64,000 nucleotides of DNA from Lytechinus variegatus (Eukaryota; Echinodermata; Echinoidea; Temnopleuroida; Toxopneustidae): assembly GCF_018143015.1 (NCBI RefSeq), contig NC_054748.1, forward strand, positions 3,772,080 to 3,836,079, in the 5' to 3' direction. The notes below the pieces were generated by a model that had not been told where the DNA came from, did no database searches, and saw nothing but the letters and a program-made list of their open reading frames with translations. The translations under genes and the position numbers were made by a program. This document shows positions 24,845 to 37,500 of this stretch, in pieces. Positions within the stretch are counted from its first letter, which is position 1, and every line of letters begins with the position of its first letter.

Positions 24845-25225
24845 ATAGGGTTCTACATAACTTTTTAGAAACACTTCCCCAGTCGGGCAAGTAAATTTTT
24901 AAATAGTTGTAATATTGCCCGAAAATCTATTTCACTTGCCCCAAAAATCATGATAAAGAATTTTACCTCTTCTAAAGAAAATTGCGGTTTTATAAATCAT
25001 TAACCTTTTTCTCTCTCTTCAAATGAACTGATCTATCTTGTTATTGCACTTCTCTTTACAACCGTGATTTTTTATTTTGCCTGCCATAACCAAAATTAGG
25101 ATCAACGTCATTGTTTGCCCAATTCGGGCAAGTAGTTTGGGTCTTTACTTCAAAACACTTGCCCGACTCTAACTTTTACTTCCCCGGGCCATCAGGCAAG
25201 TGCTTAATATGTAGCACCCTACATT
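24845..25225. mobile_element. Foldback repeat with TAGGGT-CTACATA ends
   Basis: The left end TAGGGTTCTACATAACTT and right end ATATGTAGCACCCTAC are inverted. Inside, GTCGGGCAAGTAAA and CTTGCCCGACTCTAAC form another inverted pair. The open frame 25111-25344 falls in it and is not a gene. Confidence 0.6.
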
Positions 25226-25429
25226 ATCAGATAATGTATGCATTATACTGTACACACAAGGGTCCTTCGAACATTTTTGAGTGGGGTGCTGATGATGTAC
25301 ATTTGAAAAAAAAGGGTTTTCACTACAAAATGAAGGTGTTTTGAGGTACATTTTTCGATTAAAAAAAAAAATCCTGGGGTGTTGCCTATAATGGAAAATA
25401 ATACATGCAGCACTCCCAAGGAAGTTCCA

Positions 25430-25590
25430 GGGCCATGACATACATACACGCACACACACACCCGCACAAACACACTCAAAGCCACAAGCGTGATCACGCA
25501 CTAACCCACTTTACACCCATCCTGACGCGCCCGCGAGTACCTTCTCTCCTCACACCAAACTCACACACACACATCCTCCCTCACAAACAT
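25430..25590. repeat. CA/CAC-rich low-complexity tract
   Basis: Imperfect CA repeats over about 150 bp. The open frames on both strands come from the repeat. Confidence 0.75.
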
Positions 25591-25667
25591 ATTGATAGAT
25601 GCTGCCAATCGGGAACTGACAGTGTAAGAGAAATACTCTGTATAAAGCGAGGACACACATGTTGTTT

Positions 25668-26049
25668 AAAGTGATTGGTTAACATTGGTTTGACTTTTAA
25701 AAAATCTTAGCTAGAAGGTCTCACTTATTACCTGTGTCAGTGATATGTTACAAAAATGAAGCCCAGAAAAAATTGCGTTCGAAAATAATTATTTAGTGCT
25801 TCAAAAATTGAAATATAAAGTGACCGGAAACACCATTTTAATTTCAGCCCATACACTTGTGTATTATTTAGGCGTCTATAAGACACCTATTTACAAAATC
25901 GGGGTTTGCCTTGTAGTTTTAGCTTTTCATTCTCAATAATGGTTGTTTTCAGGTTTTATTAGTTCTAATACATGTACTTGTACACATGTTTCATCTTGGT
26001 TTGAGAATTTTTAAATTGGCTGCTCACAAAGTTAAACAATACCTTTAAG
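25668..26049. mobile_element. MITE-like repeat, copy 2
   Basis: Same element as 13343-13728, in the same orientation, with the same TTAAAGTGATTGG start and AACAATACCTTTAA end. Confidence 0.75.
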
Positions 26050-26059
26050 GCATCTATGA

Positions 26060-26820
26060 TCTATCTCGGTACGTTTGTTGTCCAATGACTTGTGGGCGAT
26101 TTTTCCAAGTATTCTCCAGGCGCCATCTACACTCGCTTTGCAGCCATTTTTGTTCTTTATTATTATTATTATTATTATTAAGACGACCGACGTCCACATT
26201 TTTCATAACAGTCAGTTTCAGTGAAGTGCCACACTATAAACCGGTTATAAGTTGACTACACTTAAATGCGTATACGTAAAAGCAATACCTCACAGCACCG
26301 AGAAATGTATCCTTCCAAACGTATTATGCGAAGCATCTTCCTAATTTTTTTTCTGACTTCTTCAAACACCACAGTCATTGTCAACATCAGCATCATCACC
26401 GCCACCACCACCACAATTAAGCTTTATGCCGATTAGCAACAACCCACTCCAATTAGCCTCATGTTTTCATATAACCGATGCGCAAAAAATTTAGTAGGCG
26501 CTTTGTCCTGACTCTTCACAGGTCATGATAACTATCACATAATATACCCATCATCGTCGCTAATATCATCATTATCATCATCAATTTCAATACCATCACA
26601 AGTATCACCATGACTAAAATCATCATGATTGTCATCAAATGTGAAGTTCATCCTGACAAAATTTATCGTAAAATTAGCAACCAAAAAATATTATAAGATA
26701 AAGGTAGAGGAAATTCAATCTAAAAAGACTTAAATGCAAGCGCACACCTAACATGCCTTACGACTGTTCACGATTCGATTTTGGAATAAATCGTTTTTTT
26801 TTGCAATATTCATATCGTAC
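26060..26820. other. No gene; short ATT and CAT/CAC microsatellites
   Basis: An ATT run lies at about 26158-26182 and loose ATC/CAC triplets at 26390-26640. No supported coding sequence. Confidence 0.5.
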
Positions 26821-26864
26821 CTTTTTTTTCTTTTTCAAAGAAAGTCTTTATTCAATATTTCTCC

Positions 26865-27420
26865 ACAACGCATATAAACAAATGCAAAATGTATGTGATA
26901 CATCAAATTCAATATCATACATATACACAATACATAATTTAAATAAGCTCGATGTGCCTCGATTCATCAAGATATACAATAAACTTATTTTGTTGCATGT
27001 GCATAGTTCGTTCTATCTCATGCTGATACTTTAATTTCTTTTGAAATGATGAGAATGATAAGTTTCCTTTTAAACATTTAGTTGAAAAGATATATTTGGC
27101 ATATAAAATATCAAAATTAAAAGAAAAATGTCCAGCTGGTATGCCAAATACAAAGTCATTAAAAGATAATTTTATTTCACTTTTAAGAGTGTATTTTTCA
27201 AAATCATCTAAAAATTGACGAGTAAGGGGACATTCCCAAAATAAATGAGCAATAGTTTCCGAGTGTGCTGAACAAAAATCGCATTTTGCTCATTTTCTAA
27301 AAATGTGAATAGAACATGTCATTTTATTTGAGGTAAAAAATAATTGAGAGAATACTAATATAACCATTTTGAAAGATTGCAAGCCTCTATTTTTTTTGTA
27401 AAGGCCAAATTAGTTCCAAA
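26865..27420 (-). pseudogene. LINE 3' fragment with zinc-knuckle (zf-RVT-like) C-terminus
   Basis: On the minus strand an open stretch from about 27290 to the stop at 26939-26941 encodes KCDFCSAHSETIAHLFWECP, matching the C-x2-C...H-x4-C zinc-binding motif that follows the reverse transcriptase in many LINEs, then about 95 further residues. A stop codon lies just upstream of the motif, so the copy is dead. Of the LINE remains in the window, this one keeps its C-terminus best. Confidence 0.7.
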
Positions 27421-28254
27421 TCGTAGCCAATCGGACGATTACGACTAGATTTTATCTTTGCTTTTATTCTAATAAGGATGATAGCATAGTCACAGATTTG
27501 AAAATAGGTATTCGTACGATGATTTCGAACCTTCCACAGTAAGATATTTCAAGTCACAATATCAGCATCATATTCCACTACTACGTTTATTCCAAAATTG
27601 AGTCGCAGACCAATCGTAAACCATAAGGCGTTATTAGAATTTTAATCTTTTGATTTGTGACGTCGTACGCAAGCAGCTTCTTGTGTCTCGTGAAGTAAAA
27701 AAAAAATCAATGCTATTATGCTCAAAAACAAGATAATAGTTTTTATTGTACCTTCAAAATATCAACAGACAGCATGTCACACCCGCTCCAGAAAGTTTTT
27801 ATTTTAGACATCATGAACCATTGAAAAACATAATGCCATTATAGCATAACAGAGCAGCTGCCTCGTATATGACGTCACAAATCAATAACCTAACATTCCA
27901 ATAACTGTCTCAATATTTGATGGATTTTCTTCTGAATATTTGTTTTCTGGTATTTCTACTTCCAAATTTTCGTCATGGTGAAAAGTTCCCCTTTAATATC
28001 CTCACCATAATCAAGAGGGGACTGGCTCATAGAGAGTTACAACTAAAATACATTTTTCAACTTCGGAAACTACTATGGAAGCCAGGATTAGGCTCAATTA
28101 CTTTCTCCCAGTTACAATTACAATTAAGAAATTGAAGAAATGTTAAATTTACAATTACTTTTCACACTTTCAAAACCGTTCCGCGGCCCCTGCAGTCATT
28201 ATGAACTATTTGAGTTGAGTGGTTTTTCTGCCAATAAAGACACGGATTTACCAG
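27420..28254. other. Intergenic, downstream of AIF1
   Basis: AT-rich DNA with no recognisable exon. The + open frame 27917-28135 has no domain. Confidence 0.5.
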
Positions 28255-28260
28255 TTTATT
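28255..28260 (-). terminator. Candidate AATAAA poly(A) signal of AIF1
   Basis: TTTATT on the + strand gives AATAAA on the minus strand about 245 nt after the AIF1 stop. In AT-rich DNA such hexamers are common, so support is weak. Confidence 0.3.
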
Positions 28261-28504
28261 TTTAAGATTATTTTTTTATTATTATCATTATTATAACTAC
28301 GTAAAAACGCAGCAGACATCAATCTCCTGGCGGGAATTATTCCAATAGCTTGGTTTGGGTGTATCGTATCATTAAATTCGAATCATAACTTTCTTATTTG
28401 CCAGGATTATTGGCGATATCTAATTCCAAAGAAAAAAGTAAATTCTGAGAAGTAGTCCCAATCATCTAGACTTGGGGGAAGGGGGGCTGACTCCTTAATA
28501 TTCT

Positions 28505-28577
28505 TTATGGGTCCCTCTTCGAAGCAGATCCTCCAGACATTTCCATTCCCTTCATCTTGTCCTCAAACGTAAGAATA
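28505..28577 (-). CDS. AIF1: AIF1 exon 6 (C-terminus and stop)
   Basis: Acceptor CTTCACAG, then ATT (split) and ILTFEDKMKGMEMSGGSASK and RDP before TAA at 28507-28505. The tail is shorter than in vertebrates and lacks their proline-rich end. Confidence 0.85.
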
Positions 28578-31500
28578 CTGTGAAGGAAATAAATAATTTA
28601 AATTAGAAGTACAGTCTAACAAATCGAAATATCAGTCGATACAAAATTAACTGCCTTAATTGATTTCCACGAAGTTTATGATTTCTTGTTAATATAGTGA
28701 AACGCAATTACGATCATCGTAATTCCTCCACGCTACCGGTTTTGTGTGCAGAGGAGAATGTTGGACATGTTGAAGGTGTGGGTGAATAAAACATTAACCT
28801 TTCAATCGTCATTTCAGATGAATGCCTTTACTCTTCTTTCCAAAAATTACTTTTTTATATTTTATTCTATCAAGCACACATTTTACCCACTTTACCAAAA
28901 CTGAAAAAATTGGTACCTGCACTTGTTGTCTTCAACGTCAATTAAAAATTTAAATGGTACAAATCGGGTATAGAGAGCTGACGAGTTTTTCTTTTATGCA
29001 AAATAATTTCCCCATATTAAATATGATCAGAATATTTGCCCTCTAGATTTGGATTACCTTTCTTCTGAAACGCACTGTGGGATGAGGATGATAATGATAC
29101 ATATTTAAGGTTTTTATGCGAGTTTTGATCACTGATATTTGTACTTATGCGAAATAAATGACCACACATGTGCGCATGCACAATCATTTGTCTTGTATTG
29201 ATCTTTTATTATTCATTCAAATAAATTTCATACGTACATAATCAACGAAATATATTAAAACAAGGCAAAAGCAATTTTGTGTCTCGCCCACTTATGAAAA
29301 ATAACCAGAAATATTGTGATTTGCAAGGGCACGCAAGAGAATTATATTGAAACTTCATTGTGAAATGACTGGGATGGAATAACACTTGTCATAAGAGCCT
29401 TGCACTTAAACTTTAATGTTGACCTGAAAATGACCTTTGACCTTGCCATGTGACCTCTGACTGCAGCATAATTTGCAGGTCGCCAAAGTACATCTACCAT
29501 TCATGTTTGGTTGAAAAGCGACTTACGGTTGTGGTGTTATGTGTGATTTGTGACGGACGGACGATGGACGAACGACATTTGGATCCCAAAGTCTCGCCTT
29601 CACCTCTGGTGGGCGAGACAAAAATGATTATTGCAGCTGTGAATTCTCAAATCAAATAAAGTTGTAACAAACAGCAGACAAATTTATTCGGAACAGAGAC
29701 ATCATCCGAAATCATGCAAACATAACATCAAAGAGGGGAAATTGGAATATATCTTTTTCTATAAATTATATTAAAATACACAATAAAAGGTGAGCGGGTG
29801 ATGTTATTAGTTCCCTTATTTTACTTCCGACCAGTGTGCATATAATTGTTTTGTGAAATTCACAACTTAAAAATGTCATAGCTTCTTATTTCAATGACTT
29901 GTCTCTGATTAAGACTTCTTTAAATTCCTTTTCACCTGCATGCTTTTTTGTTCGTTTTGATTTTGGTCGTGGACCTTTTCCCCATGCCCCTCTCCCGAAT
30001 AATAGTTAGACTAGAAGGGGAGTGCCAAGTTGATAGATACTTACATTTTCAGTATGCTTGATTTTTTCCCCAACCTCATGATCAAGAATTCTTCGAAGTT
30101 TATAGTTCCGCTATTGTCAAGGTCACACTCGGCGATCATCTTCTTCAATTCTAGTTGAGTTTTCGCTTGCCCCAACTTTTCCATCATTCTCTTTAATTCC
30201 ATAATATCTGCAAAAATGCAACCGGGGGTGAGTCTCAAATCGTGTTCTCAGTATTCCTACTTTTTGTTATATAATAATTGCGCTCCCAAGCCGAACACAC
30301 AAAAAATCCGGTAGCTTGCAACTTCCGTCAGTGAAAATCACGGACATATATCATTCAATAAGCCAGTTAATTCGAAGTTCCACTCTACGCATGGTCAGAA
30401 GATTCTGCGCATGATCAGAGGAAGGTCATTGGTACTCAAGTGACACGGTGGTTTGAAATCAAATTAGACTAATTAGCACCAAATTTGATGTCTTGATTAT
30501 CCATATATTCTTTTAAATTGTGTTTTTCATTTACATCCACAAAACAACAGTGCGCCGAATGGGTCTACATTGTACAACAGGCTAATACGCATTCAAGTCC
30601 TTCCTCCTGCTATGTAATAAATGCTTCCGAAATATCTTGCTTTTAAATCTTCTTATCACAATAAAAGAAATGAAAGGTCATTTGACTAAAATTGCCCATG
30701 AATTAACTTCGAACTGGCCTATTCAGAAACATGAGTAACGATAAAAATCGGAGGGGAGGGAACGGGTGGTATTTCAAGACGAGATCAGCTCTTGATTTTC
30801 ACTGACCACTGACTAAGTCAATCAGATGCAAGGATTTTTAGTAGCTTGTGATATCTGCTTCCTGCATGCTTGTAAAATCGCTGACAAAGTGTCCGTAAAT
30901 GCAGGTCTCATTAAAAAGTTATTTGTAAGTGATGAAAGATTTGCATGTACGACTCTTACTAAATTTTGAATCGCATCAACTTCTGTAGATTCACATCATA
31001 AGCTTCCCTGTGGGTACGGCATTGATTAGGATTGTGGGTGCTGCAATAACGCGAAATGTGACATCAGGGCAGCGTAACACAAAGATTAGCGATCAATCGC
31101 TAAATGGACTGGCCAATAAAGATCAATGTTACACGCGCATTTGGTTTAAGATACTGACCAGGAACCAATCAGTGAGGTTCTTTCATATTTGCAATTCATC
31201 GCAAACCTTTGTGTTATGGAACCCAGATATGGTTTTGAATTCTGCGAGGATTTTTTTTATTTCTTGCGGGTATAAAAAACTGATAAATAACATGCAAGAT
31301 CAAAATATGGCCCGAATTCACAAAGGTGGTTTTGAAAACCCACGGTTGAATCCATAGTTTATGCAGATTTCCTGTACACAGTAAAAACGCTGTTTAAAAT
31401 TTTTATACAACGCTGTTTACTATATGAACCTTACAGTAATTGTTTAAACAGTTTAAACTAGTGTTTAAATCTTAAACAAAGTTTAATTTTCAATATCTAA

Positions 31501-34500
31501 TCTCTTCAATAAATCAAACATGATTGTTTAAACTGTTAAACAACTACTGTAAGGTTCATATAGTAAACAGCGTTGTATAAAATTTTGAACAGCGTTTTAA
31601 CTGTGTATAGATTACGCTTATTTAGCGCGTATGCAGAATGACTGCCTTAATCATTTTCTCGAGCATTCGAGGAATTCCTAACTGGTATCAATTTACTTCA
31701 ACTGGACACGTGTACGCCTTGTAAACGAACGAGAGTGGTACGGTGGGTATTTGAATTTGAATTTGAATTGAATTTATTACCAAATATTACTGTCAGGTAC
31801 AATTACAAGGAATATTACATCACAAGTCATATAAACAAAACATTTGGTAATTGGAGCTAACATAATAGCAAGATGCTAATCGAGGTTAACCCCAAATAAT
31901 GTCATTATCATAGTTTAAACAATAAATTTAACTAAATCTCAATATTGTACAACTAATTCATTACTAATTCTACTATTAATGTTGCAGAAAGTTTCGATCA
32001 TTTTCAGTGAACATATTTACACTATTTACAAGAAAAAAACAAACGTCTTAATTATTCACAAATTCTTTACATAGAATTATTTGTTTTCAGGCAGTATTTT
32101 ACCATATCAAATTAATTATAATCTTCCAGTAGCATTAATTTTAACGATTTGCTAAATGTCTTACGACTGGGGGTGTTTCTAATATTACTTGGCAGGAGAT
32201 TCCATAAAGTAGGACCAGAAAATGAAATTGATTGTTTTCCCAAATTGGTATTATTTTTCTCAAGATTAATAGATTAATAGAGGTTCGAAGTCCGGAGACA
32301 TTACCACTGTGCCACAACACATGTAGAATTACAATAATAATGGTAACTCTTTTGCATCCACCGATGAAATCCTTGGCCCGAATTCACAAAGGGTTTTTTA
32401 AAAACCCACGGTTGAGTCCATGGTTTATGCAGATATCCTGTATAAATTACGCTTAATTTAGCACGTATCTTGCGCGTGTATAAAAAATGTCAAATTCAGG
32501 GGAGCGTTTCATCAATATTTTCATCCGACAAGTTGTCAGATCTGACATCCTTCCTTGATTCTGATTGGCTGAGAGGCACTGTTCCTATGGTAACTGTCGG
32601 ATAAACTGGTACTTGTCGGATAAAATGTCCGACAAGTCCTTTAATGAAACACCCCCCTGATGCGCGCTTTTACCATGATTATATACCCTATTTTATTCAT
32701 GAGTTCACTGCTTGAAGAGTGAACTCATGAATAAAAAACAGGGACTCATAAAATAAAATAGCGTATCTAACCATGGTAACAAGCGTCAATTCGGCGTACT
32801 GTGACAAAAGCGCGCATCAGAATTTGACATTTTTATATACGCGCCAGATCCGCGCTAGATTAAGCGTAATTTTTAAAGGAAATCTGGATAAACCATAGAC
32901 TCAACCGTGGGTTTTCAAAACCTCCTTTGTGAATTCTTCTGGGCTACGTTACTGTGGTAGTTACCATAAATATAGAGTTACCATAGTTGTAATTCTTCAA
33001 GAAACAGGCCGTGTATAGACAATAAACTCACCGATGTCTCCGCTTCTATCCTCATCGAATTCCATGAACTGTTCTAATGGGCGAAATAATGGGAAAAAAG
33101 AGAAAAATTTATTTTTATTTATCTATTTATTTCGTTTTGTTTACCCAGGGTAACCTAATCAGTGGACCAAGCACTGTTTTTTTTCTTGGAGGCCATGCAT
33201 ATAAGTATCAAATACATGCATATTATAAGTACAAACAATGAAAAACTAAGACAAGGACGAATAAGAAAATATGTTCAAAGAGACAAGCAACCTGCAGGAC
33301 ATACACACAGACATACTGAAATACATGTGTGTATGTAGAGTAAAAGTCAGTATAAATAACTTATTGGTTGGATGCTTAACTAAGCTGGTCGTACAGAGTC
33401 TGTACGACCAGCTTAGTAAAACATCCAACCAATGAATTATTTATACTCAGCTCCCACACATGCAGTCGAGCATTATTAGATATTGCAGTATATCACTACT
33501 TACTTGCTTAAAAGTATATACATGCATATTGTGCATATACAAATTCATATAAGTATATACTTCCTCTGATCATTATGTTTATTTATTTATTTTGCGTTTT
33601 CTTGATTGCTCGTCCCTGGAATCAGTCAGATACGGGTATTTATGTTTAATTAAGTAGTTTCTCGTTATAGGGTATTTTAAAATATAATCTTGTTTCACAT
33701 ATTAGGAGGATTGTTGTTTGCTTCAGATGTTTGCATATTATTTGACTGATGGATATGTATGTATGTATTTTATTTTTTTTTTACCATATTCCAGTTTTGT
33801 TACAATATGTTAATGTTTTATACTAACTATATAGGACCCCATTCAAATAAGCCTTTCGGCTTTCATGGGCTATCCTGTCAAGGTATTCTTAAATTTCATT
33901 GTAATCTCTTGTTATATTCTTGATGAATGAAATCAATCAATCGCTCTTCTATAAGATGTAGCGAAGGATTGCCTCGAGACTGCACTACGGGTACCATTAT
34001 CCAGCTAATTTCAAAGAATGGCAGCACTATAAGAAAAAATATTTTTTTCCAGCCTGCGTGCGTACAAGCAGTACCAGTACGCCTTTCTACACCGAGTTTC
34101 TAGATCTTACTACGAGTTCAGATAAATATATAGGTGCTTCCCCATAGGAAAGTGTGAATTGTTTTCCATTTATTGTATATCCACCTTTATTCAATGGAAA
34201 CCCATTTGAGCACCTGTTCAATAGGTGTAGAAAAATTAACTTTTAGAATTAGACGGGCCATTTTCTTATGCTGTCTAATGAAGCCCTTATTAAAGGTCAA
34301 GTCCACCTCAGAAAAATGTTGATTTGAATCAATAGAGAAAAATCAGACAAGCACAATGCTGAAAATTTCATCAAAATCGGATGTAAAATAAGAAAGTTAT
34401 GACATTTCAAAGTTTCGCTTATTTTTAACAAAATAGTTATATGAACGAGCCAGTTACATCCAAATGAGAGAGTCGATGATGTCACCCACTCACTATTTCT

Positions 34501-37500
34501 TTTGTTTTATATTGTTTGAATTATACAATATTTCAATTTTTACGAATTTGATGATTAAGACCTCCTTGCCTGAAGCACAAAATGTTAAAATTATGGAATT
34601 CCACGTGTTCAGGGAGGAATGAAACTTCATTTCACATGACAATGACGAGAAAATCAAAATATTTCATATTTCATATAATAAAATACAAAAGAAATAGTGA
34701 GTGAGTGATGTCATCAGTTCCCTTATTTGCATACCGACCGAGATGTGCATATAACTGTTTTGTGAAGTGAAGCGAAACTTTAAAATGTCATAACTTTCTT
34801 GTTTTACATCCGATTTTGATGAAATTTTCAGTGTTATGCTTGTTGAATTTTTCTCTTTTTATTCAAATCAAGTTTTTGTTGGGGTGGACTTGTCCTTTAA
34901 GATACTGTGCACACATGCTCCAAGAATGACTACAGTAATCAAAGTACGGTAATATAAGTGAATTAGCTAAGACCGTTTAACTGTAAATCGTGAGGTATTT
35001 TTTTAGCCTACTGAGGACTATCCGTGAGCCAATCTTCTTCATTCCTTCTTCTAAATTATTTTGCCAGGTCAAGGTATCATCCATCCATACACCTATATAT
35101 TTGTAATTATTAACTCTTTCAAGCACATGGTTTTTAACAACTATAGGTTGATATCATCACAGGTTGGGAGTTTCCGGGGATCCAAAGATCATGTATTTCG
35201 TTTAAGATAAATTCAGATGGTTTTGTACCAGCCATTTATTCACAAGTTCAAGCTCTTTGTTCAATACTAATTCAAGATCATTGATATTTTCAGCACTATA
35301 ATGTACGTATACCGTCATCAGCATACGTCATAATGTGACACTAATCTAGAATGCTGGGTAAATAATTCACCATAACCGGAAACAACAGAGGTCCGATAAT
35401 CGAACCTTGCGGAATACCTGTCTTGACATTAGTAATGTAAGATAATGTTCCTTTGACAAATGTACGTTGGGATCTTCGAGATAAGTATGATCAAATCCAA
35501 ATATTAGCTCTCTGCCTTTAATACCATAGAAGGTGAGTTTCTTAAGCAACAATTCATGACTGACAGAGTCAAAGGCCTTCTTAGGTCAAGATACACGACA
35601 CCTGTTTGACGGCCATGGTCTATTTATTTTCTTTTAGAAGATAATTAGAAAATAGGTAAGTACAGTATTCGTTGAATGCACATTAATCATCGTTTAAAGA
35701 AGTGATCAAGGCTAAAAACGAATATATATATAAAGTTAATAAATTCATTAAAATCTGAAGAAAGTGACAGACTTCTCTTGGTTTATTTTTTTTTCGAGTT
35801 AGGCAATAGTTTGTGAAATTATGCGATAGGGGATGGTCTGAGGCGCGATAGATCAGTCGGTAGAGCGGGGGTTTCGGATTCCGGTGACCCGGGTTCGATT
35901 CCCAAGTGGTGCGCTATGCCCTTTGGTAAGGCATTTATCCTCATTACCAGGTCCCTCGGAGAGTCCGTGCCCCCCCCCCCCTTGAGAGCACAATTAAGAT
36001 TTGAAATATAAAATACCGTTTAAACAGTGTCCCCTGCTTGAAAGTGAAGACATTTTTATCTTTCCTTTTTCTTATTTGCTTGTCAAACTTTTCGTGGACG
36101 AAATGATTTAAAGTTTGGGTTCCCCCTTTTTTTCCTTGCTTGGTCTTAAAAGGCTACTTAAGACGGAGCAAGTCGACTAGCACTGTGTGTTGCACCCATT
36201 GTCTCTGTGTTATAATTACTTTCCTAAAATATACATTTTTCTATGTAACTTACTATTAACATTTCTTTTATAAAGAATAAATATAGTCTATATGATTTAT
36301 TTCATATCGAGAAAGTAACATGCCTTGAGAAGAATGCATGTTTAGTGAATGGGTGGGCCTAAATTAGAGGACTACTCTGGGCTCCGTAACACAAAGGTTT
36401 GCCATGAATCGCAAATATGAAAGAACCGCACTGATCGGTCCCTGGTCAGTATTATAAACCTAATGCACGTGTAACATTGATATTGATTGGTCAGTTCATT
36501 TAGCGACTGATCGCTAATCTTTGTGTTACGGAGCCCTGACTGGATTTGCATTATTGGTGATGCATGCAGAACCAGGCAAGATTCTCGTGACCATGTAGCC
36601 TGCGAGGTTGTTGGTTCGTGTTTGCTCCAAACATAGGCCTATACCAGTTTCCAGATAATCAGTGCACTTATCATTAAGGAGCCGTGGTGTAGTGGTTCTG
36701 ACTCTCGCCTTGTAAACAGAGGGTCGTGTGTTCGAATCCCACTGCGGTCTGGCGTCCTTTGGCAAGGCGTTAATCCACACTTTGCCACTCTCGACCCAGG
36801 TGCTAAATGGGTACCCGGTAGGATGTGAAAGTCATTGTAGCTTGTCCAGTACTGTGTGCGCTTCACCGGCGACTGACTGGAATACTCCCCAGGGAGTGGA
36901 GGATGTGCACACATTGTGTGCGGGAATGACTGATTGAATCTGATGACCGGGGTAATAATATATCTGTAAAGCGCTTAGACACGTCGTCCCGATGTATTAA
37001 GGGCTATATAAAAGCGGATTATTATTATTGATTATTAATTAACAAAATACGTACTTTTATATTCTTGAAGGAGCTCTCCCAGGCCCTCTACGTCAGCATA
37101 GTCCCCGCTCGTTTCAAATGTCTGCAATGGAGGATATTAGAAAAACAACAGTATCGAGACTGAAATTTTGCTCACAGGACATGTCCACTTCAAGAAAAAG
37201 TAGACTTGACTAAAGACTGAAAAATCCAACAAGCATAATACTGACAATTTCATCAAAAATCGAATGTAAAATAAGAAAGTTATAACATTTTAAAATGTTG
37301 CTTAATTTCTGGAAACAGAAACACCCTGGTCGCGCGATACGCAAATGGTAGTACTGATGACATTATCAACTCTCTACATGTATCTTTTTCTTTTTTTATT
37401 ACATGAAATATGAAATGTTTCAGTTTTCTCCTCCTTGCGATGTCAATCGAAAATTTGTTCCTTCTTGAAAGTTTGTATTACAATTGTTTTAATATGTTGT

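Noticed and set aside
25111-25501. Frames with cysteine- and histidine-rich parts
   Set aside because: They lie in a foldback repeat and a CA-rich tract; cysteine content comes from GTGT runs.
31010-31357. 115-codon + strand frame
   Set aside because: It overlaps a GTAACACAAAG-type MITE and a foldback arm and has no domain.
36681-36755. tRNA-Thr gene candidate
   Set aside because: A good tRNA-like head, but it is followed by a shared 270-bp body with a second copy at 63366; it is a SINE.
36526-36937. Overlapping frames of 69-91 codons
   Set aside because: They fall in a SINE; a similar frame appears at its other copy near 63278-63609.
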